Below are positions 9,270 to 18,677 of a DNA stretch of 64,000 nucleotides, in pieces. The stretch spans positions 62,001 to 126,000 of the forward strand of contig NZ_PKIE01000001.1 in the NCBI RefSeq assembly GCF_002860865.1, in the 5' to 3' direction. The notes beneath the pieces are model-generated. The model saw only the letters and a program-made list of their open reading frames with translations. It did no database searches and had not been told where the DNA came from. A program made the position numbers and the translations under genes. Within the stretch, counting starts at the first letter, position 1. The number at the start of each line of letters is the position of its first letter. The DNA is from Streptococcus mitis. Lineage in GTDB: Bacteria > Bacillota > Bacilli > Lactobacillales > Streptococcaceae.

Positions 9270-9390
9270 GAGCGACACGAACGAGTCAAATCGATATTAT
9301 TTGACGAGAGAGTTAGTAAAGCATTTAGCTAATCGCCTGATAGCGATTAGCGTGAAAGGATTAGATGCTTTAGTATCAAACCTTTCTAAT
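9270..9390 (+). repeat. Tandem structured repeat, copy 2 (121 bp)
   Basis: Second copy, with about four substitutions from copy 1. Hairpins are at 9285-9291/9299-9305 and 9328-9336/9343-9351 (GCTAATCGC/GCGATTAGC, a perfect pair). The C here versus T in copy 1 only exchanges a G-C for a G-U pair. A 16-nt spacer separates the copies. Confidence 0.8.
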
Positions 9391-9407
9391 GATTTGTATC
9401 TTGAGAA

Positions 9408-9515
9408 TTGAACACGCCTACAACTCTGTGGAAAAAGATAAATCTGCCTAGGAGCAGTCGCTCCGTCGTTCGATTTCCTATTTTCCTTTGAGTTGCTTGA
9501 CGGCTTAGTATCTTG
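9408..9515 (+). ncRNA. Structured leader RNA upstream of pnp (three-copy family)
   Basis: The element starts with TTGAACACG (9408-9416) and ends with GTATCTTG (9508-9515). Nested helices: GCC/GGC (9416-9418 with 9502-9504), a 3' bulge, CAACTC/GAGTTG (9421-9426 with 9490-9495), GGAAAA/TTTTCC (9430-9435 with 9481-9486), and an apical GGAGC-GCTCC hairpin. Two elements of the same design lie before dapB (61365-61474 and 61478-61586), with different bases but the same pairs. The function is unknown. Rfam families such as the lactic-acid-bacterial 'asd' motif are candidates, not confirmed. Confidence 0.65.
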
Positions 9516-9563
9516 ATTTTTGTAGGCAAGGCGTATAATTTCATCAATCCAAAGGGGATTAAA

Positions 9564-11777
9564 ATGACAAAACAAGTGTTTCAAACGACTTTTGCGGGTC
9601 GTGAGTTAATTGTAGAGACTGGTCAGGTTGCTAAGCAAGCAAATGGCGCAGTTGTCGTGCGTTATGGTGAGTCAACTGTCTTGACTGCTGCCGTGATGTC
9701 TAAGAAAATGGCAACTGGGGATTTCTTCCCTCTTCAAGTCAACTACGAAGAAAAAATGTATGCAGCTGGGAAATTTCCTGGTGGCTTTATGAAACGTGAA
9801 GGACGTCCTTCAACAGATGCGACCTTGACAGCACGTTTGATTGACCGTCCAATCCGCCCTATGTTTGCGGAAGGTTTCCGTAATGAAGTCCAAGTTATCA
9901 ACACCGTGCTTTCTTATGATGAAAATGCATCTGCTCCAATGGCAGCAATGTTTGGTTCATCCTTGGCGCTTTCTATTTCAGATATTCCATTTGACGGACC
10001 AATCGCTGGGGTACACGTGGGCTATGTAGATGGCCAAATCATCATTAACCCTAGTCAAGAACAAGCAGAGCAATCGCTCCTTGAATTGACAGTAGCTGGT
10101 ACCAAACACGCCATCAACATGGTAGAGTCTGGTGCTAAAGAATTGTCAGAAGAAATCATGTTGGAGGCTCTCCTTAAAGGGCATGAAGCAGTCAAAGAAT
10201 TGATTGCCTTCCAAGAAGAAATCGTTGCTGCTGTCGGGAAAGAAAAAGCAGAAGTAGAATTGCTTCATGTGGACGCTGAATTGCAGGCTGAAATCATTGC
10301 AGCCTACAACAGCGACCTCCAAAAAGCGGTTCAAGTAGAAGAGAAATTGGCTCGTGAAGCTGCAACTCAAGCAGTTAAGGACCAAGTTACTGCCGTTTAC
10401 GAAGAAAAATATGCAGACTACGAAGAATTTGACCGTATCATGCGTGATGTGGCTGAAATCCTGGAACAAATGGAACATGCTGAAGTGCGCCGCTTGATCA
10501 CAGAAGATAAGGTACGTCCTGATGGTCGTAAGGTCGATGAAATCCGTCCTTTGGATGCGGTTGTTGACTTCCTTCCTCGTGTTCACGGTTCAGGCCTCTT
10601 CACTCGTGGACAAACTCAGGCTCTTTCAGTCTTGACCTTGGCTCCGATGGGGGAAACTCAAATCATCGATGGTTTGGATCCAGAGTACAAGAAACGCTTT
10701 ATGCACCACTATAACTTCCCACAATACTCTGTAGGGGAAACTGGTCGTTATGGTGCACCAGGTCGTCGTGAAATCGGTCACGGTGCTCTTGGTGAACGTG
10801 CCCTTGCTCAAGTCTTGCCAAGTTTGGAAGAATTCCCATATGCTATCCGCTTGGTGGCTGAGGTCTTGGAATCAAATGGTTCTTCATCTCAAGCTTCTAT
10901 CTGTGCGGGAACGCTTGCCCTTATGGCTGGTGGGGTGCCAATCAAGGCGCCAGTAGCAGGGATTGCCATGGGTCTCATCTCAGATGGAAACAACTATACA
11001 GTCTTGACAGATATTCAAGGTTTGGAAGACCACTTTGGAGACATGGACTTTAAGGTTGCTGGTACTCGTGACGGGATTACAGCCCTTCAAATGGATATCA
11101 AGATCCAAGGGATTACTGCAGAAATCTTGACTGAGGCTCTTGCTCAAGCCAAGAAAGCGCGTTTTGAAATCCTTGATGTGATTGAAGCAACCATTCCAGA
11201 AGTTCGTCCAGAATTGGCTCCAACTGCACCGAAAATTGATACCATCAAGATTGATGTCGACAAGATCAAGATTGTCATCGGTAAGGGTGGAGAAACCATC
11301 GACAAGATTATCGCCGAAACAGGCGTTAAGATTGATATCGACGAAGAAGGAAATGTGTCTATCTACTCTAGCGACCAAGATGCCATCAACCGTGCCAAAG
11401 AAATCATTGCTGGTTTGGTTCGTGAGGCTAAGGTGGATGAAGTTTACCGTGCTAAAGTCGTTCGTATCGAGAAATTTGGTGCCTTTGTTAACCTCTTTGA
11501 TAAGACAGATGCCCTTGTTCATATCTCTGAGATGGCTTGGACTCGTACCAATAATGTCGAAGACTTGGTAGCAATCGGGGATGAAGTTGATGTTAAGGTT
11601 ATCAAGATTGATGAAAAAGGACGTGTGGATGCTTCTATGAAGGCTCTTCTACCTCGTCCGCCAAAACCTGAACGTGATGAAAAAGGTGAAAAATCAGAGC
11701 GTCTTCATCGCCCACGTCATCACAAGGACCACAAACCTAAGAAAGAATTTACAGAAACACCAAAAGATTCAGAATAA
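9564..11777 (+). CDS. pnp: Polynucleotide phosphorylase
   Basis: PNPase degrades RNA 3'-to-5' with phosphate. The start ATG 9564 follows AAAGGGG, and the 737-residue length is typical. It has two RNase PH domains (residues ~1-230 and ~310-550; the second has [11 protein letters not shown] and FMHHYNFP). KH ([13 protein letters not shown]) and S1 ([12 protein letters not shown]…DALVHISEM) domains follow, then a charged Lys/His-rich tail. A long leader with repeats and a structured RNA precedes it. Elsewhere pnp leaders are autoregulated by RNase III and PNPase, so a comparable role is possible. cysE follows after 14 nt. Confidence 0.97.
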   Translation: MTKQVFQTTFAGRELIVETGQVAKQANGAVVVRYGESTVLTAAVMSKKMATGDFFPLQVNYEEKMYAAGKFPGGFMKREGRPSTDATLTARLIDRPIRPMFAEGFRNEVQVINTVLSYDENASAPMAAMFGSSLALSISDIPFDGPIAGVHVGYVDGQIIINPSQEQAEQSLLELTVAGTKHAINMVESGAKELSEEIMLEALLKGHEAVKELIAFQEEIVAAVGKEKAEVELLHVDAELQAEIIAAYNSDLQKAVQVEEKLAREAATQAVKDQVTAVYEEKYADYEEFDRIMRDVAEILEQMEHAEVRRLITEDKVRPDGRKVDEIRPLDAVVDFLPRVHGSGLFTRGQTQALSVLTLAPMGETQIIDGLDPEYKKRFMHHYNFPQYSVGETGRYGAPGRREIGHGALGERALAQVLPSLEEFPYAIRLVAEVLESNGSSSQASICAGTLALMAGGVPIKAPVAGIAMGLISDGNNYTVLTDIQGLEDHFGDMDFKVAGTRDGITALQMDIKIQGITAEILTEALAQAKKARFEILDVIEATIPEVRPELAPTAPKIDTIKIDVDKIKIVIGKGGETIDKIIAETGVKIDIDEEGNVSIYSSDQDAINRAKEIIAGLVREAKVDEVYRAKVVRIEKFGAFVNLFDKTDALVHISEMAWTRTNNVEDLVAIGDEVDVKVIKIDEKGRVDASMKALLPRPPKPERDEKGEKSERLHRPRHHKDHKPKKEFTETPKDSE

Positions 11778-11791
11778 GAGAGGAGAAATGT

Positions 11792-12409
11792 ATGGGATGG
11801 TGGCGCGAAACCATTGATATCGTAAAAGAAAATGATCCAGCGGCCCGCACCACTTTGGAGGTTTTGCTGACTTATCCAGGTGTCAAGGCCTTGGCGGCCC
11901 ACCGTCTCTCACATTTTCTATGGAAGCATGACTTTAAGCTCTTAGCTCGTATGCACAGTCAGTTTTGGCGCTTTTGGACTCAGATTGAGATTCATCCAGG
12001 TGCTCAGATAGACTCAGGTGTTTTTATCGACCACGGTTCAGGCTTGGTGATTGGAGAAACGGCGATTGTTGAAAAAGGCGTTCTTCTCTATCACGGAGTG
12101 ACTCTCGGTGGGACTGGAAAGGATGTTGGCAAACGTCATCCAACCGTGCGTAAAGGTGCTCTCATATCAGCCCATGCCCAAGTTATCGGGCCTGTGGAAA
12201 TTGGTGAAAATGCCAAGGTCGGTGCAGCAGCAGTTGTCGTTGCAGACGTACCTAGTGATGTGACGGTTGTTGGTATTCCTGCCAAGATTGTTCGTGTTCA
12301 TGGAAAGAAAGATGAACCTGTCATTCACGAAGTCGAAGAAAAACGAGAGTATTACGTCAATAAACTCGAGCAGGCTAAAGAAGCCAGTCACAGATCGTCT
12401 GGGCTGTAG
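11792..12409 (+). CDS. cysE: Serine O-acetyltransferase
   Basis: CysE acetylates L-serine with acetyl-CoA, the first step of cysteine synthesis. The 205-residue protein has the N-terminal helical domain and then the left-handed beta-helix hexapeptide repeats, with the active-site segment DHGSGLVIGETA (His/Asp) at residues ~76-87. The start at ATG 11792 is set by AGGAG at 11781; a nearby ATG at 11788 is out of frame. Linked to pnp upstream and the acetyltransferase downstream. Confidence 0.95.
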   Translation: MGWWRETIDIVKENDPAARTTLEVLLTYPGVKALAAHRLSHFLWKHDFKLLARMHSQFWRFWTQIEIHPGAQIDSGVFIDHGSGLVIGETAIVEKGVLLYHGVTLGGTGKDVGKRHPTVRKGALISAHAQVIGPVEIGENAKVGAAAVVVADVPSDVTVVGIPAKIVRVHGKKDEPVIHEVEEKREYYVNKLEQAKEASHRSSGL

Positions 12410-12420
12410 AGGATACTTAT

Positions 12421-13305
12421 ATGATTCAAGCAAGAAACAAGTTAAGCCAAGAGGAGTTATCTGAGGCGAAAAACCTAATTAACTGTTGCCAAGGCTATGA
12501 TGGAACTTATCGTGATCCCTATCTCTCTAACATGCTTAATTTTGACCCAAACATGCCCGCCTTTTTCCTTTATTATGAAAAAGGCGAACTTGTTGGTTTC
12601 TTAACTGTCTATGCTGATGACCAAGATGTGGAAGTGACGATACTGGTTCATCCAGATTATCGTCGTCAGGGAATTGCGCGTGCTTTGTTTACTAGTTTTG
12701 AGAAAGAAACGGATGCTTTTCCTATTCATTCAGTCACTTTTCAGACAGAACGTATTTTTCTAGAGCGTCATCCTGATTTTGTCAGTAACTGGGGATTGGT
12801 CGAGGATGAAGAGACAGAAACTTGGTTGGGTAAGGATAGAAGACCATATCCGTTAGTAAAGCTTTCCAATCTTGAAGTTTTGTTAGCAGATAGTTCGTAT
12901 CAGGATCAAATTAGCCAATTAAAATTTCAGGCATTCTCAGAAGAGCATGAATCGAGACAAGTTGTGGATAGATATGTCGCTGAAGCTCTGAAGGATCCAG
13001 AAAGTCGCTTATATATTTTATTAAAAGACGGTCAGGTTATTGGGACTTGCACGGTAGATTTATCGACTAATACGAATTACTTCTATGGTTTAGCAATATC
13101 GGAACCTGAACGTGGAAAAGGCTATGGAAGCTATTTAGCAAAATATCTAGTCAACCAACTGATTGAGCAAAATGATAAGGAATTTCAGATTGCAGTAGAG
13201 GATAGCAACGTAGGTGCCAAACATTTGTATGAAAAAATCGGCTTTGTCAAACAGACGCAGGTGGTTTATCTGAATGAGAAAGGAGCAAGGGATTCCGAAG
13301 TCTAG
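12421..13305 (+). CDS. Double GNAT-domain acetyltransferase
   Basis: This 294-residue protein has two GNAT folds. The N-terminal acetyl-CoA motif is VHPDYRRQGIARALF (~residues 77-91); the C-terminal one is ISEPERGKGYGSYLAKYL (~227-244). The substrate is not recognisable. It starts 12 nt after cysE and is followed by cysS, within a sulfur/cysteine neighbourhood, so a small-molecule amine substrate is possible but unproven. Confidence 0.85.
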   Translation: MIQARNKLSQEELSEAKNLINCCQGYDGTYRDPYLSNMLNFDPNMPAFFLYYEKGELVGFLTVYADDQDVEVTILVHPDYRRQGIARALFTSFEKETDAFPIHSVTFQTERIFLERHPDFVSNWGLVEDEETETWLGKDRRPYPLVKLSNLEVLLADSSYQDQISQLKFQAFSEEHESRQVVDRYVAEALKDPESRLYILLKDGQVIGTCTVDLSTNTNYFYGLAISEPERGKGYGSYLAKYLVNQLIEQNDKEFQIAVEDSNVGAKHLYEKIGFVKQTQVVYLNEKGARDSEV

Positions 13306-13387
13306 AGATATTCGGACTGAAATTTAATTGAACTCTTAGTAATGAAACTAACTGTTCTTGGATTTTAGCTTTCCTGACTATTATTTT

Positions 13388-14731
13388 ATGATTAAAATCT
13401 ATGACACCATGTCTCGTGATTTGCGAGAATTTGTTCCAATCGAGGACGGTAAGGTGAAGATGTATGTCTGTGGGCCAACTGTGTACAACTATATCCACGT
13501 GGGGAATGCCCGTTCGACGGTAGCTTTTGATACCATTCGTCGTTATTTCGAATACCGTGGCTACGAGGTTGCCTATATTTCCAATTTTACGGATGTGGAT
13601 GATAAGATTATCAACCGTGCCAAGGAAGAAGGGATCACGCCTCAGGAGGTTGCGGACAAGTACATCGCTGCCTTTCGTGAGGATGTGACGGCCTTGGGTG
13701 TCAAACCTGCGACTCGCCATCCGCGTGTGGTGGAGTTTATGACTGACATTATCCGCTTTGTGGAAGACTTGATTGGAAAAGGCTTTGCCTACGAGAGTCA
13801 AGGAGATGTCTATTTCCGTGTGGAAAAATCTCACAACTATGCCAAGTTGGCCAATAAAACCTTGGAAGACTTGGAGCTAGGTGCTTCAGGTCGTACCGAT
13901 GAAGAAACGGCTCGCAAGGAAAATCCGGTAGACTTTGCCCTATGGAAAACTGCCAAATCAGGCGAGATTTCTTGGGACAGTCCTTGGGGACCTGGTCGTC
14001 CAGGCTGGCATATCGAGTGTTCAGTCATGTCGACAGAAATTTTAGGCGATACTATTGATATCCACGGTGGTGGAGCCGACCTTGAGTTTCCGCACCATAC
14101 CAATGAAATTGCCCAGTCAGAAGCCAAAACAGGCAAGACTTTTGCCAATTACTGGATGCATAATGGTTTTGTCAATATCGACAATGTCAAAATGTCTAAG
14201 TCTTTGGGGAATTTTATCACCGTACACGATGCCCTTAAAACTCTTGATGGGCAAGTACTTCGTTTCTTCTTTGCCACTCAACATTATCGTAAGCCTATCA
14301 ACTTTACGGAAAAGGCAGTGCGAGACGCTGAGACAAATCTCAAGTATCTGAAAAACACCTATGAGCAACCATTTACTGAAACTGTAGATGTTCAAGAGTT
14401 ACAGGACTTTAAAGACAAGTTTGTAGCAGCTATGGATGAGGATTTTAACTCAGCTAACGGTATCACAGTAGTCTTTCAAATGGCCAAGTGGATCAACTCT
14501 GGCAACTATGATGCAAGTGCTAAGGAAGCTCTTGCGGATATGTTAGAAGTCTTTGGAATTGTCTTTGTTGAGGAAGTTTTGGATGCAGAAATCGAAGCCT
14601 TGATTCAAAAACGACAAGAGGCGCGTGCCAATCGTGACTTCGCGACAGCAGACCAAATCCGTGGCCAATTGGCGGCTCAAGGAATTAAGCTCCTTGACAC
14701 CAAAGATGGAGTGAGGTGGACACGTGATTGA
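13388..14731 (+). CDS. cysS: Cysteinyl-tRNA synthetase
   Basis: The start is ATG 13388 (447 residues, the usual length); an upstream TTG only adds an improbable 10-residue extension. The class I signatures are GPTVYNYIHVGNARS (HIGH-like) and KMSKSLGNF (KMSKS). The zinc ligands are seen in CGPTVY and GWHIECSVM. It charges tRNA-Cys. The 3' end overlaps mrnC by 8 nt, a conserved coupling in Firmicutes. Confidence 0.97.
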   Translation: MIKIYDTMSRDLREFVPIEDGKVKMYVCGPTVYNYIHVGNARSTVAFDTIRRYFEYRGYEVAYISNFTDVDDKIINRAKEEGITPQEVADKYIAAFREDVTALGVKPATRHPRVVEFMTDIIRFVEDLIGKGFAYESQGDVYFRVEKSHNYAKLANKTLEDLELGASGRTDEETARKENPVDFALWKTAKSGEISWDSPWGPGRPGWHIECSVMSTEILGDTIDIHGGGADLEFPHHTNEIAQSEAKTGKTFANYWMHNGFVNIDNVKMSKSLGNFITVHDALKTLDGQVLRFFFATQHYRKPINFTEKAVRDAETNLKYLKNTYEQPFTETVDVQELQDFKDKFVAAMDEDFNSANGITVVFQMAKWINSGNYDASAKEALADMLEVFGIVFVEEVLDAEIEALIQKRQEARANRDFATADQIRGQLAAQGIKLLDTKDGVRWTRD

Positions 14732-15110
14732 TGTCAATCTCATTAACGGGATTGCGCTAGCCTTTGAAGGAGATGCGGTGTATTCTATGTATATTCGTCG
14801 TCACCTCATTCTTAAAGGCATGACCAAACCCAATAAACTCCACCAAGAAGCGACCAAGTATGTGTCTGCCAAGGCTCAGGCTCGCCTGATTGCCCTCATG
14901 TTGGAGGAGCAAGTTCTGACGGAAAAAGAAGAGGAAATCTACAAACGTGGTCGCAATACCAATAGCCACACAAAGGCTAAAAATGCTGATGTGGTGACTT
15001 ACCGTATGTCCACAGGTTTTGAAGCCGTGATGGGCTATCTCCATATGACTGAAAATCTGGAACGTCTTGAGAGCTTGATTTCTTGGTGCATCCAAAAAGT
15101 GGAGGGCTAG
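14724..15110 (+). CDS. mrnC: Mini-ribonuclease III
   Basis: This 128-residue protein consists only of an RNase III catalytic domain, without a dsRNA-binding domain (FEGDAVYSMYIR, RGRNTNSHTKAKNADV, STGFEAVMGYLH). Mini-III processes 23S rRNA precursor ends in Firmicutes. The GTG start at 14724 lies inside the end of cysS, suggesting translational coupling. Confidence 0.93.
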   Translation: MIDVNLINGIALAFEGDAVYSMYIRRHLILKGMTKPNKLHQEATKYVSAKAQARLIALMLEEQVLTEKEEEIYKRGRNTNSHTKAKNADVVTYRMSTGFEAVMGYLHMTENLERLESLISWCIQKVEG

Positions 15111-15113
15111 GAT

Positions 15114-15983
15114 ATGATTGCAAAGGAATTACAAGACTGGTTTCCTGAGGCTCAGATTTTAGACCAACCTGTTGAGAAAGAGGGATATCTTACTCTTCCT
15201 TTAGCTTCTCAGCAGTGGATTTTGCTGGAGGAAGCTGGTCTCAGTGAGCGTGAAAAGCAGTTGGTTGCCCTTTTGACCCAGCAGGAGCAGGCTCGTTCGC
15301 TCAATCCTTGGTATTCTTTTTTGATTGAGGGGAAGGGACAGGCGCCGAAAACTTTTAAAAAGATTCAGTTGGTTTATTGTCATCTTTCCTATTTTCAGCA
15401 GGAAAATCTAGCTTCTTGGCTGGATATGATGCGGACTCTATTTCCTAACTGTCAGACAGTGCTTCAGGTCGGAGCTCAGGATTATGTTTTTGTGCTTCAA
15501 CAAGATAAGTATTCCTCTGTTCGTTCAATCTTATCTGATACGATTGAAGCAGTTGAGTATGACTTTGGTCTTCGTCTGTCAATCATGTTAGGTCAGGTTT
15601 GGTCTCAGACAGGCCATCAAGCCCTATCAGACTTGATTAAAACGGAGCGGGATTTATTTAAGATTTGGTGGCGTCAGGGTCACCAAGGTGTTCATGCTTT
15701 TTCTCAGCTCTATCTTTGGAGTATGGGAGAAAGACTCGTGGACTTGAAGGCAATCAAGGAATGTCTACACCAGATGATTTTGGATCAAGATCAGATTCAG
15801 GAAATCATTCTTTCTCTTTGGGAAAATAGTGCTGTTCTAACAAAAACAGCCCAGCAACTCTATCTGCACCGCAATTCTCTCCAATACAAGATTGATAAAT
15901 GGGAAGAATTGACAGGGCTACAATTGAAGGAATTGACAGATCTTACCCTGTGTTATCAATTGATTTTACCAGATATTCTCTAA
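15114..15983 (+). CDS. PucR-like helix-turn-helix regulator
   Basis: This 289-residue protein ends with the PucR-type C-terminal HTH: KTAQQLYLHRNSLQYKIDKWEELTG (residues ~243-267), then TLCYQLILPDI. The N-terminal ~200 residues are not recognisable and lack the usual GGDEF-like features I could name. The start is 3 nt after mrnC. The next gene is msmK, transcribed in the same direction from its own cre-containing promoter. Its ligand and targets are unknown. Confidence 0.75.
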   Translation: MIAKELQDWFPEAQILDQPVEKEGYLTLPLASQQWILLEEAGLSEREKQLVALLTQQEQARSLNPWYSFLIEGKGQAPKTFKKIQLVYCHLSYFQQENLASWLDMMRTLFPNCQTVLQVGAQDYVFVLQQDKYSSVRSILSDTIEAVEYDFGLRLSIMLGQVWSQTGHQALSDLIKTERDLFKIWWRQGHQGVHAFSQLYLWSMGERLVDLKAIKECLHQMILDQDQIQEIILSLWENSAVLTKTAQQLYLHRNSLQYKIDKWEELTGLQLKELTDLTLCYQLILPDIL

Positions 15984-16040
15984 AGTTTTGTGCAAGTTGC
16001 ACAGAACTTTATTATTTTTTTGGTCACCTTGCCATAGAAA

Positions 16041-16063
16041 TGTAAAGCGTTTTCATCTATAAT
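16041..16063 (+). promoter_or_regulatory. cre site and -10 of msmK
   Basis: AAAGCGTTTTCAT (16044-16056) matches the core of the CcpA operator (AAARCGYTTTCWW) but lacks the preceding TG. It abuts TATAAT (16058-16063). A cre here would block the promoter, consistent with catabolite repression of a sugar-uptake ATPase. Confidence 0.7.
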
Positions 16064-16095
16064 AAAACTATCAAAAGACAAAAGGAGTTCACCTC

Positions 16096-17226
16096 ATGGT
16101 AGAATTGAATCTTAAAAATATTTACAAAAAATATCCAAACAGCGAACATTATTCAGTTGAAGACTTCAACTTGGACATCAAAGACAAAGAATTTATCGTT
16201 TTCGTAGGTCCTTCAGGATGTGGTAAATCAACTACTCTTCGTATGATTGCCGGTCTTGAAGACATCACAGAAGGTACTGCATCTATCGATGGCGTGGTTG
16301 TCAACGACGTAGCCCCAAAAGACCGTGACATCGCCATGGTATTCCAAAACTACGCTCTTTACCCACACATGACTGTTTATGACAACATGGCTTTCGGTTT
16401 GAAATTGCGTAAATACAGCAAGGAAGATATCGATAAACGTGTGCAAGAAGCAGCTGAAATCCTTGGATTGAAAGAATTCTTGGAACGTAAACCAGCTGAC
16501 CTTTCAGGTGGTCAACGTCAACGTGTTGCCATGGGTCGTGCCATTGTCCGTGATGCAAAAGTGTTCTTGATGGATGAACCTTTGTCAAACTTGGATGCAA
16601 AACTTCGTGTATCAATGCGTGCTGAAATTGCGAAAATCCACCGCCGTATCGGAGCTACAACTATCTATGTAACTCACGACCAAACAGAAGCGATGACACT
16701 TGCAGACCGTATCGTTATCATGTCAGCAACTAAGAACCCTGCTGGTACAGGTACTATCGGACGTGTGGAACAAATCGGTACTCCTCAAGAAGTTTACAAA
16801 AACCCAGTTAACAAATTCGTAGCAGGATTCATCGGAAGCCCAGCTATGAACTTCATCAACGTGAAATTGGTTGGTAGCGAAATTGTTTCTGACGGTTTCC
16901 GTTTGAAAGTTCCAGAAGGTGCTTTGAAAGTTCTTCGTGAAAAAGGCTACGAAGGTAAAGAATTGATCTTCGGTATCCGTCCAGAAGACGTGAATGCAGA
17001 ACCTGCTTTCCTTGAAACATTCCCAGAATCAGTTGTCAAAGCTACTATCTCTGTATCAGAATTGCTTGGTTCAGAATCTCACCTTTACTGCCAAGTTGGT
17101 AAAGATGAATTTGTTGCCAAAGTTGATGCTCGTGACTACTTGCAAACAGGTGCAACAGTTGAACTTGGATTTGACTTGAACAAAGCACACTTCTTCGATG
17201 TAGAAACTGAAAAAACAGTCTACTAA
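16096..17226 (+). CDS. msmK: Carbohydrate ABC transporter ATPase MsmK
   Basis: This 376-residue ATPase has Walker [10 protein letters not shown] (residues ~37-45), the signature LSGGQRQR, Walker [15 protein letters not shown], and a C-terminal MalK-type regulatory domain (FGIRPEDV). No permease or binding protein is adjacent. In streptococci MsmK is known to energise several sugar importers encoded elsewhere (raffinose, sialic acid and others), which fits its isolation here. It has a cre-associated promoter and its own terminator. Confidence 0.93.
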   Translation: MVELNLKNIYKKYPNSEHYSVEDFNLDIKDKEFIVFVGPSGCGKSTTLRMIAGLEDITEGTASIDGVVVNDVAPKDRDIAMVFQNYALYPHMTVYDNMAFGLKLRKYSKEDIDKRVQEAAEILGLKEFLERKPADLSGGQRQRVAMGRAIVRDAKVFLMDEPLSNLDAKLRVSMRAEIAKIHRRIGATTIYVTHDQTEAMTLADRIVIMSATKNPAGTGTIGRVEQIGTPQEVYKNPVNKFVAGFIGSPAMNFINVKLVGSEIVSDGFRLKVPEGALKVLREKGYEGKELIFGIRPEDVNAEPAFLETFPESVVKATISVSELLGSESHLYCQVGKDEFVAKVDARDYLQTGATVELGFDLNKAHFFDVETEKTVY

Positions 17227-17240
17227 GATAAATGAAACTC

Positions 17241-17272
17241 AAAACACTGCTAGAAATCTGGCAGTGTTTTTT
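17241..17272 (+). terminator. Terminator of msmK
   Basis: AACACTGC (17243-17250) pairs with GCAGTGTT (17261-17268), followed by a T-run. Confidence 0.88.
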
Positions 17273-17284
17273 GAGATTGCGTAG

Positions 17285-17310
17285 AAAAAACTCTCCATGT
17301 ACTTGGAGAG
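17285..17310 (-). terminator. Terminator of the amino acid ABC operon
   Basis: On the minus strand CTCTCCA (17310-17304) pairs with TGGAGAG (17297-17291), followed by six T residues, just beyond the last permease gene. Confidence 0.88.
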
Positions 17311-17318
17311 CTAATTTA

Positions 17319-17978
17319 TTATTCTGCAGCTTGTTGCCAACGTTTTGCTAGCATATGAGATAGGCTAGAAATGGCTAGGTTAAAGCTGAAGTAGATGAGG
17401 GCAATCAGGATATAAAGACTGAAGACCTGCTCTGGTTCGAAATAACGGCCCATGAGAATTTGGCTGGCTCCAAAGAGCTCTTGTAGGGCGATAACAGAGT
17501 AGAGAAGACTGGTATCCTTAATCACGGTTACAAACTGAGAAATGATGGCTGGCAACATTTTACGAATAGCTTGTGGAAGAATGATGTGGTAGAGGATTTG
17601 GGCTGAGGTGAATCCTTGTGACATTCCTGCTTCGTACTGCCCCTTATCCACAGCATTGAGACCGCCTCGGATAATCTCAGCCAAGGCCGCTGAGGTAAAG
17701 AGGGTAAAGGCTGTAATACCTGCTGGAGTGGACTTCATCTTGAACACTAAAAAGATAGTGAAAATCCAGAGGAGGTTGGGAACGTTACGCACAAATTCGA
17801 TGTAAATGCTGGAAATGATGCGCAAGATAGGATTTTTCCCATTTCTCATGACGGCTAGCACCGTTCCGATAAGGGTAGAGAGGACGATGGCAATCAGAGA
17901 AATATAGAGGGTCAAGCCAAATCCTTTAAAGATAAAGACTAGATTATCTGGGGTCAAAACTTCTAAAATGGATTCCAT
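17319..17978 (-). CDS. Polar amino acid ABC transporter permease
   Basis: This 219-residue HisM/GlnP-type inner-membrane permease has about five transmembrane helices. The cytoplasmic EAA loop is seen as EIIRGGLNAVDKGQYEAGMSQG. It is the last gene of a four-gene operon (ATPase, binding protein, permease, permease), 9 nt after the preceding permease. The two permeases should form a heterodimeric channel. The substrate is likely glutamine/glutamate or a related polar amino acid, inferred from the family. Confidence 0.92.
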   Translation of the reverse strand: MESILEVLTPDNLVFIFKGFGLTLYISLIAIVLSTLIGTVLAVMRNGKNPILRIISSIYIEFVRNVPNLLWIFTIFLVFKMKSTPAGITAFTLFTSAALAEIIRGGLNAVDKGQYEAGMSQGFTSAQILYHIILPQAIRKMLPAIISQFVTVIKDTSLLYSVIALQELFGASQILMGRYFEPEQVFSLYILIALIYFSFNLAISSLSHMLAKRWQQAAE

Positions 17979-17987
17979 AGTAACCTC

Positions 17988-18665
17988 CTAAAGTGAATAG
18001 GCTTTTTTGTTGGCTTGCTCCATCTTGCGACCAAACTGGGCAACAGGGAAGCAAAGGGCAAAGTAGAGTAGGGCAGCACCTAAAAAGGCTGGGATGTAAT
18101 TTCCGTTAAGTGCTGACCAAGACTTGGTCACAAACATCAAGTCCACTCCAGAGATGATAGCAACTGTAGAGGTATTCTTGATGAGGTTGACGATTTGGTT
18201 GGTCAAAGGAGGGAGAATGATTCGGAAAGCCTGAGGCAAGATAATCAAGCGCATGGCACTGATATAGGTAAAACCTTGCGACAAGGCGGCCTCCATCTGA
18301 CCACTAGGAATCGACTGAATACCTGAGCGAATCACCTCAGCGATATAGGCGCCGTGATAAAGTCCGACGCAGAGAACAGCTGTCCAATAAATCGGAATCA
18401 TGATGATATGATCACTGATAAGAGGTAGGCCATAAAAAACGATAACAAACTGCACCAAGAGGGGAGTGTTTTGGTAAAATTCCACAAATATGCGAGCTAA
18501 GATTCGCAAAATTGGACGTTTGCTGGTTGACATGGCTCCAAAGAAGATGCCCAAAACCATGGCTAGGATAAAGGATCCAATCGCTAGGGCAAGGGTGAAG
18601 AGGAAACCATTGAAAATTTGTCCAAAATCCTGAAAATAGGCTGTCCAAGATGATAAATCTGTCAT
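17988..18665 (-). CDS. Polar amino acid ABC transporter permease
   Basis: This 225-residue HisM-type permease is the second transmembrane subunit. The EAA loop EVIRSGIQSIPSGQMEAALSQG and about five hydrophobic segments are visible. It starts 12 nt after the binding-protein gene and is followed closely by the partner permease. Confidence 0.92.
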   Translation of the reverse strand: MTDLSSWTAYFQDFGQIFNGFLFTLALAIGSFILAMVLGIFFGAMSTSKRPILRILARIFVEFYQNTPLLVQFVIVFYGLPLISDHIIMIPIYWTAVLCVGLYHGAYIAEVIRSGIQSIPSGQMEAALSQGFTYISAMRLIILPQAFRIILPPLTNQIVNLIKNTSTVAIISGVDLMFVTKSWSALNGNYIPAFLGAALLYFALCFPVAQFGRKMEQANKKAYSL

Positions 18666-18677
18666 GGGGTGTCCTCC

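Noticed and set aside
9297..9584. 95-codon minus-strand frame across the pnp leader
   Set aside because: It runs through the structured repeat and the RNA element, has no ribosome site and no family resemblance.
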